This document shows, piece after piece, positions 32,004 to 35,891 of a stretch of DNA of 35,891 bases. A program made the translations under genes and the position numbers. The stretch is from Desulfobacterales bacterium (GTDB taxonomy: Bacteria > Desulfobacterota > Desulfobacteria > Desulfobacterales > Desulfosalsimonadaceae): positions 1-35,891 of the forward strand of contig JAGYOX010000019.1 in NCBI GenBank assembly GCA_018399235.1, given 5' to 3'. The notes beneath the pieces are model-generated. The model was not told where the DNA came from and searched no databases. It was given only the letters and a program-made list of their open reading frames with translations. Position 1 is the stretch's first letter; every line of letters begins with the position of its first letter.

Positions 32004-32252
32004 TCAGGCATTGTTTCGACCGCGGCCGCCGCCCCGTCTGGAGCTTTTTCCACGGGCCCTTTGTCTGAGGTTATTAAGACCGGTTGCTATTCGCTGGCCC
32101 AATCCGCGGCCCTGGCCAATGCCTTGCCCTCCACCGCGGCTGAAAGCGGCATCGGTATTCGGCGTGCGGCCGGCATTTCCGCCGCATCCGCCCATACCTC
32201 TTCCGGTCATCGGTCCTTGGCCCTGCGGGCCGGTACCATTGCCTCTTGGCAT
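32004..32252 (-). CDS. DUF5320-related glycine-rich small protein
   Basis: 82 residues: MPRGNGTGPQGQGPMTGRGMGGCGGNAGR, then a Gly/Gln/Arg-rich body and a basic tail. The N-terminus matches the paralogue next to it; the coiled-coil tail is absent. GAGGAGGTGAAAAATT precedes the ATG. It lies between the NifX-like gene and the longer DUF5320 gene, same strand, spacing 104 and 49 bp. Confidence 0.8.
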   Translation of the reverse strand: MPRGNGTGPQGQGPMTGRGMGGCGGNAGRTPNTDAAFSRGGGQGIGQGRGLGQRIATGLNNLRQRARGKSSRRGGGRGRNNA

Positions 32253-32333
32253 AATTTTTCACCTCCTCACGTTTTATAAAAAGAATTTATTTTCAATTCG
32301 TTATTTGGCGACCCTTATGCCGCCTTTCAGGTT

Positions 32334-32348
32334 GCGGGCAAAGCCCGC
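32334..32348. promoter_or_regulatory. Hairpin between the NifX-like and DUF5320 genes
   Basis: GCGGGC-AAA-GCCCGC, a perfect 6-bp stem 8 bp past the NifX-like stop. No T-run, so more likely an RNA-stability or attenuating structure than a terminator. Confidence 0.4.
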
Positions 32349-32356
32349 GTCAAATA

Positions 32357-32728
32357 CTAACCCAATCGACCTCTGCGTCGTCTACGGCGTCTGTTGCCGC
32401 AGCCAGGCATCATAAAATCGGCTGTCGGCAGCTGTTGCCTTAAAAAGGCATGAAGCACCTCGTCCACATTGCCGGTAATAAATGGAATCAGACGTATACC
32501 CGCACCTTCAATCATGTTTGCCGGGACTTCAGAAACCGCCCCGCAGATTAAAACATTGACGCCTGCTCTGCGCAGGGTTTCAATCTGGAGAACCGGCGAT
32601 CCGGGGTGAAGCATAAACTGCTCTCTATTAGCTATCCTGCCGGCATTAATGTCTGCCACAAGCAATGTCCTTGCGGCATCAAATACCGGTGATATGATGT
32701 TTCCCCAGATAGTTACGCCGACCCTCAT
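32357..32728 (-). CDS. NifX/NafY-like FeMo-cofactor-family protein with Arg-rich tail
   Basis: 123 residues of the dinitrogenase iron-molybdenum cofactor biosynthesis family (PF02579). RVGVTIWGNIISPVFDAARTLLVADI, and LRRAGVNVLICGAVSEVPANMIEGAGIRLIPFITGNVDEVL are diagnostic; other family members bind Fe-S or FeMo precursors. No nitrogenase genes are present. The last 17 residues (MPGCGNRRRRRRRGRLG) hold seven consecutive arginines and a lone cysteine. The upstream 209 bp contains two palindromes that may be activator sites. Confidence 0.85.
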   Translation of the reverse strand: MRVGVTIWGNIISPVFDAARTLLVADINAGRIANREQFMLHPGSPVLQIETLRRAGVNVLICGAVSEVPANMIEGAGIRLIPFITGNVDEVLHAFLRQQLPTADFMMPGCGNRRRRRRRGRLG

Positions 32729-32850
32729 ATTTGCCTCTCCTTTTCATTAATTAGAACCTGCATTTAACATGCCAGCAGCGGCAAAATGGCGACTATAATT
32801 ATTAATATAATAATATCATAGTGTTATAATATTTTATCAAAGAGAATGGG

Positions 32851-32903
32851 AGCAATATAGTTGCATTAATGCTACTTTAATACCATAAAAAATGCATTTA
32901 TGC
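32851..32903 (-). promoter_or_regulatory. Candidate activator sites upstream of the NifX-like gene
   Basis: GCATTAATGC (32863-32872, perfect dyad) and GCATTTATGC (32894-32903, one central mismatch), centres 31 bp apart. A weak -24/-12-like ATGCAA-N5-TTGCT lies at 32866-32851 on the minus strand and overlaps the first dyad. GCAT-TTAAC-ATGC at 32760-32772 is a looser third site. Confidence 0.4.
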
Positions 32904-32937
32904 GACTCTTATTGATCCTGTATAAACTTTTGAATGA

Positions 32938-34335
32938 TCAGAGGCCGCGGTTGGAGCGGCCGTCGGTGGCCGGGAGTTCAATATTAAGGGATTTAATTTT
33001 TCGAAACAGGGTGCTTTTATGAATTCCCAGATCCCGGGCAGCGGCTTGGCGGTTGTAATTATTTCGCTTCAGGGCGTCGATAATGGTTTGGGCTTCGACC
33101 GATCGTCTGGCCGTCTTCATACTTCCGCTGTCAATAGCAGGGACATCCTGCCTCGTTGGCGTTAACTCCTCCGGCAGATGGGAGGGCATGATCATCTCGT
33201 TCGGGCAAAGGATGAAAGCATGCTCGATGATGTTCTCAAGCTCCCGGATATTGCCGGGGTAGTCATAGGACATCAATACGGCCAGGGCTTCCTGGGAAAT
33301 TCCCGATACGGCTCGCCCCCGCGTTCGATTCATCCGGGCGATGATCCGTTCGCATAGCAGTGGAATATCCTCTTTTCGATCCCTTAACGGTGGAAGTGCC
33401 AGGGCCACCACATTGATCCGGTAGTATAGGTCCTGGCGAAAGCTGCCGTCCTCAACCATTTCGGACAGGTCCCGATGGGTGGATGCGATGACCCGCACAT
33501 CGGTCTTTAAGGTTTCTGTGGAGCCCAAAGGCTGGAAGGTTTTGTCCTGGAGCACGCGAAGCAGCTTGACCTGGAAGGCGGGGCTGATATCACCGATTTC
33601 ATCCAGAAGCAGCGTACCCCCGTTTGCCGCAGAAAAGTGGCCGGGTTTGTCTTTCACGGCATTGGTAAAGGCGCCGGCCTTATAGCCGAACAGTTCGGAT
33701 TCCAGCAGGGTATCCGGAAGCGCCCCGCAGTTGATGGCGATAAACGGCTTTCCCTTTCGATGGCTATGCTCGTGAAGGGCCCTTGCCAGAAGCTCCTTGC
33801 CGGTGCCGGTTTCGCCGTGGATCAAAACCGTGCTGTCACTTGTCGCCACCTGGGGCAGCAGGGTGAATATTTTTTGCATCGCCGGGCTGCGGCTCACCAT
33901 ATCGCCCATCTGATAACGGCCGTCAAGTTCTTTTCGAAGCGCTTCCACTTGGCTGACATCCCGGAAGGTCTCCACCCCGCCGATGATGTTTTTGTTTTCG
34001 TCTTTCAGAACGGCGGTTGATACGGTTACCGGTATCCGACGGCGTTCATTGTTGATAAAGTAGGTTGAGGAGTTGACGATGGGGGTCCCTTCGGCCATGG
34101 TTCGCCGCATGGCGCAGTCGCTTTCGCACATATTCGAACGGAATACCTCCCAGCAGTGCTTGCCGATGGCTTCCTCCCGGGGCACGCCGGTGATTTCTTC
34201 GGCGGCCCGGTTAAAGGAGGTGATCCGCCAGTTTTTATCCACGGTAAACACCCCCTCCGAGATGCTCTCGAGGATGATTTCCGTTACATTGGCTGGAAGA
34301 TCGCTTTTTTGGGTTTTGTCGTCGTTGGAGGCCAT
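32938..34335 (-). CDS. Sigma-54-dependent activator with PAS domain
   Basis: 465 residues. A PAS domain (about 15-130) carries Cys61, Cys70 and Cys74 (CWEVFRSNMCESDC), suggesting a redox, metal or cluster sensor. The AAA+ domain (about 145-385) has Walker A GETGTGKE (174-181), ESELFG, GAFTNA (221-226; canonical GAFTGA), and LLLDEIGD (242-249). A Fis-type HTH ends the protein (about 415-450). It remodels sigma-54 holoenzyme after binding upstream sites. The variant loop raises the question of activity, though such variants exist in active proteins. It follows the radical SAM gene by 15 nt. Confidence 0.92.
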   Translation of the reverse strand: MASNDDKTQKSDLPANVTEIILESISEGVFTVDKNWRITSFNRAAEEITGVPREEAIGKHCWEVFRSNMCESDCAMRRTMAEGTPIVNSSTYFINNERRRIPVTVSTAVLKDENKNIIGGVETFRDVSQVEALRKELDGRYQMGDMVSRSPAMQKIFTLLPQVATSDSTVLIHGETGTGKELLARALHEHSHRKGKPFIAINCGALPDTLLESELFGYKAGAFTNAVKDKPGHFSAANGGTLLLDEIGDISPAFQVKLLRVLQDKTFQPLGSTETLKTDVRVIASTHRDLSEMVEDGSFRQDLYYRINVVALALPPLRDRKEDIPLLCERIIARMNRTRGRAVSGISQEALAVLMSYDYPGNIRELENIIEHAFILCPNEMIMPSHLPEELTPTRQDVPAIDSGSMKTARRSVEAQTIIDALKRNNYNRQAAARDLGIHKSTLFRKIKSLNIELPATDGRSNRGL

Positions 34336-34350
34336 TTCATGTGTCTTCTA

Positions 34351-35418
34351 TCAAAACTCCGGAACGAGGCCATAGCCCGGCGCATCGATTTCCCGTTCGA
34401 TTTTTATCATGTGGCTTTTGTAACATCTGCGGCATATGGTCGGCAAGCCCGGAGTCGCAAATTTGCGACGGAAATTCCGGTAGTCCGGCCGGCGCCATAT
34501 TTCATTGAGGGGGTGGTCCAGAATATTGCCGAAGCTCAAATGCGGAAGGGGATAGGGCATTTGGTCAAAGTAATACGTTGTTTCTTCTTTTACCGGTATA
34601 TTCGTCATCACACACGGCGAAACATTGCCGTCGGCGCCTACAACCAGTGCGTGTTTGACATTTTCATCGCACGGCTTGGGGGAGACAAAAGGGGAAACCA
34701 GTTGAAAGTGCATGTCCACGCCCTTCTGAGCGGCGGTTTCCTGTATTTGCTGGAGGTTTTCGGTCAATTCCGCCCAATGCTCCCGGGTTTCTGCAAGGAT
34801 GGCTTCATTGGCCAGTTCTGGCCGAGTGACCAGGGAAAGCGAGCTGACTACCACTTGGTCCACGCCGAGGTTTGCAAAAAAATCGGGAAGCCGCTCGATT
34901 TCATCGATATTGGATCGAAGCAGCATGTAGGCGATATGAATGGCCGGTGAACGGACGCCCTGTCTGTTTTTCGCCTGATGCAGGTCATCAATGGCCCGTT
35001 TAACTGCTTTCAGTTCAGTGCCTTTCCGAATTCGATCGTTTTTTTCAGTAATGCCGGCCAAGGAGAATCCTACAATATCAACCCGTTCGGCTATTAGCTG
35101 GTTGGCGGCCGGTCGGCTTAAAAGGGTTCCATTGGTTGTGGTCCCAACCCTTGCACCGGCGGATTTTGCAATTTTTACCATGTCGAAGAATTTCGGGTGT
35201 AAAAACGGCTCGCCCCATCCCTGAAGATATACCAGTCCGGTTTTTTTAAACGCCGGCATCATGGACTCAAATGCCTCTATCGAAAGCTTTCGAGCCTGCC
35301 ACTGCCTTTGATAGGTGTGCTGGGGGCAATACAGGCAACGGCCGTTGCACTGGGAAGTGATTTCCACCTGTATCCAGTCCAGGCGGGGATAATGATGTTT
35401 GAATAGTTTGCGGAGCAT
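34351..35418 (-). CDS. Radical SAM/SPASM enzyme
   Basis: 355 residues. The cluster motif CxxxCxxC is Cys24, Cys28, Cys31 (SQCNGRCLYCPQ). GWGEPFLHP is the SAM-binding GGE-like motif. The SPASM/Twitch region has KPCDENVKHALVVGADGNVSPCVMTN and CRRCYKSH for auxiliary clusters. Such proteins modify peptides, enzymes or cofactors; here no partner enzyme is evident. It is paired with the activator downstream. The ATG at 35418 directly follows an in-frame TAG. Only a weak Shine-Dalgarno (AGG) is close. Confidence 0.9.
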   Translation of the reverse strand: MLRKLFKHHYPRLDWIQVEITSQCNGRCLYCPQHTYQRQWQARKLSIEAFESMMPAFKKTGLVYLQGWGEPFLHPKFFDMVKIAKSAGARVGTTTNGTLLSRPAANQLIAERVDIVGFSLAGITEKNDRIRKGTELKAVKRAIDDLHQAKNRQGVRSPAIHIAYMLLRSNIDEIERLPDFFANLGVDQVVVSSLSLVTRPELANEAILAETREHWAELTENLQQIQETAAQKGVDMHFQLVSPFVSPKPCDENVKHALVVGADGNVSPCVMTNIPVKEETTYYFDQMPYPLPHLSFGNILDHPLNEIWRRPDYRNFRRKFATPGLPTICRRCYKSHMIKIEREIDAPGYGLVPEF

Positions 35419-35472
35419 CTAAGACCTATCTTTTGGTATATAAATTGCATAATTTTTTATAGGGCTTGGCAT
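35419..35472 (-). CDS. Possible 17-residue leader peptide
   Basis: MPSPIKNYAIYIPKDRS then TAG, whose last base abuts the ATG of the radical SAM gene in the same frame. AGGAGG lies right before its ATG (2-nt spacing, short). It could be a leader coupled by termination-reinitiation, an N-terminal extension broken by a stop, or chance. Confidence 0.35.
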   Translation of the reverse strand: MPSPIKNYAIYIPKDRS

Positions 35473-35498
35473 TACCTCCTAACTTGTCACCCTTCTGG

Positions 35499-35541
35499 AT
35501 CAGAAGATGGACGCGGTATGGCAGCGCGGCCATCTTCTGAT
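35499..35541. repeat. 12-bp inverted repeat upstream of the radical SAM gene
   Basis: ATCAGAAGATGG (35499-35510) and CCATCTTCTGAT (35530-35541) with a 19-nt loop. No T-run on the minus strand; may be an operator or leader structure. Confidence 0.5.
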
Positions 35542-35546
35542 TCAAC

Positions 35547-35732
35547 CTTCTAAGTAACTTCAAGTTCACAGTTCACAGTTCACGGTTCACGGTTCACGGT
35601 TTTGCACTCAGGTATAAGGTTTAAGGTATAGGGTATAAGGTTAAAAAAATCAAAAGCTTAGTGCCTCAGTGCCTTTAACCTGTCGCAAAAGTTACTGCAA
35701 AGCTCGGTCCCGGGCCTCGGCCGGGGGGAACA
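35547..35732 (+). repeat. Composite intergenic unit, tandem copy 1
   Basis: CTTCTAAGTAACTTCAAG, GTTCACAGTTCACGG units, heptads, AAAAAAATCAAAAGCTTAG, CAGTGCC, AAAAGTTACTGCAAAGCTC and a GC hairpin. Immediately followed by another copy. Confidence 0.8.
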
Positions 35733-35891
35733 CTTCTAAGTAACTTAACGGTTTAAGGTTTAAGGTATAGGGTATAAGGTTAAAAAAATCAAAAGCTTAG
35801 TGCCTCAGTGCCTTAGTGCCTCAGTGCCTTAGTGCCTCAGTGCCTTTAACCTGTCGCAAAAGTTACTGCAAAGCTCGGTCCCGGGCCTTGG
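35733..35891 (+). repeat. Composite intergenic unit, tandem copy 2, runs off the window
   Basis: Same module order as the preceding copy, with the CAGTGCC segment expanded to a 16-bp tandem (TGCCTCAGTGCCTTAG) repeated to about 35850. Ends at the window edge inside the GC hairpin. Confidence 0.8.

Noticed and set aside
32357-35418. Nitrogen-fixation cluster
   Set aside because: Only a NifX-family protein is present; no nifHDK, nifB or nifE/N. The family is widespread outside nitrogen fixation.

Overview
The window looks like a chromosomal segment from a Desulfobacterota (deltaproteobacterial), probably Desulfobacterales-like, anaerobe. Evidence: the order ffh-rpsP-khpA-rimM-trmD-(SPOUT methyltransferase PF09936)-rplS-rnhB-yraN-rsmI, followed by a fused ADP-forming acyl-CoA synthetase; an HdrD-like iron-sulfur protein; a PAS/sigma-54 activator next to a radical SAM/SPASM enzyme; a NifX-like protein with DUF5320 glycine-rich proteins; and dense intergenic repeat islands with CGTAAAAAGTC ends. 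The lineage is an inference; no rRNA or tRNA gene was seen.

Layout. 0.4-7.1 kb: glpK (minus), then a large alpha/beta hydrolase, a membrane-anchored SMP-30/strictosidine-synthase-like protein, a hotdog thioesterase and an orphan NarL-type regulator (plus). 7.1-8.0 kb: an 884-bp island made almost wholly of repeats between convergent genes. 8.0-9.05 kb: rlmN (minus). 9.26-17.6 kb: a long translation/ribosome-maturation operon (plus) ending in the acyl-CoA synthetase. 18-20.4 kb: a phosphopantetheinyl transferase, a DUF2892 membrane protein and an HdrD-like protein (plus). 20.8-31.05 kb (minus): a PGAP1-like lipase, a small basic protein, a cold-shock protein, two DEAD-box helicases, a DUF3482 GTPase with its DUF2868 membrane partner, two tandem VOC proteins and an MBL-fold hydrolase. 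31.6-35.5 kb (minus): radical SAM/SPASM enzyme, sigma-54 activator, NifX-like protein and two DUF5320 proteins.

How the genes fit together. The 9.3-15.5 kb operon covers protein targeting, ribosomal proteins S16 and L19, 16S and tRNA modification. The cold-shock protein and two helicases suggest an RNA-remodelling block. The activator lies directly downstream of the radical SAM gene and upstream of the NifX/DUF5320 genes, whose promoter region carries two GCATTWATGC palindromes 31 bp apart, so it may control them.

The least explained content is intergenic. At least five repeat families are interleaved and nested: 70-bp two-hairpin elements (two copies 69/70 identical), MITE-like elements with CGTAAAAAGTC ends, a roughly 155-bp inverted pair, heptanucleotide arrays and a roughly 160-bp composite unit. 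Members of the CGTAAAAAGTC-end group begin with TGATGG, and in two places (glpK and the acyl-CoA synthetase gene) that TGA is the stop codon of the gene.
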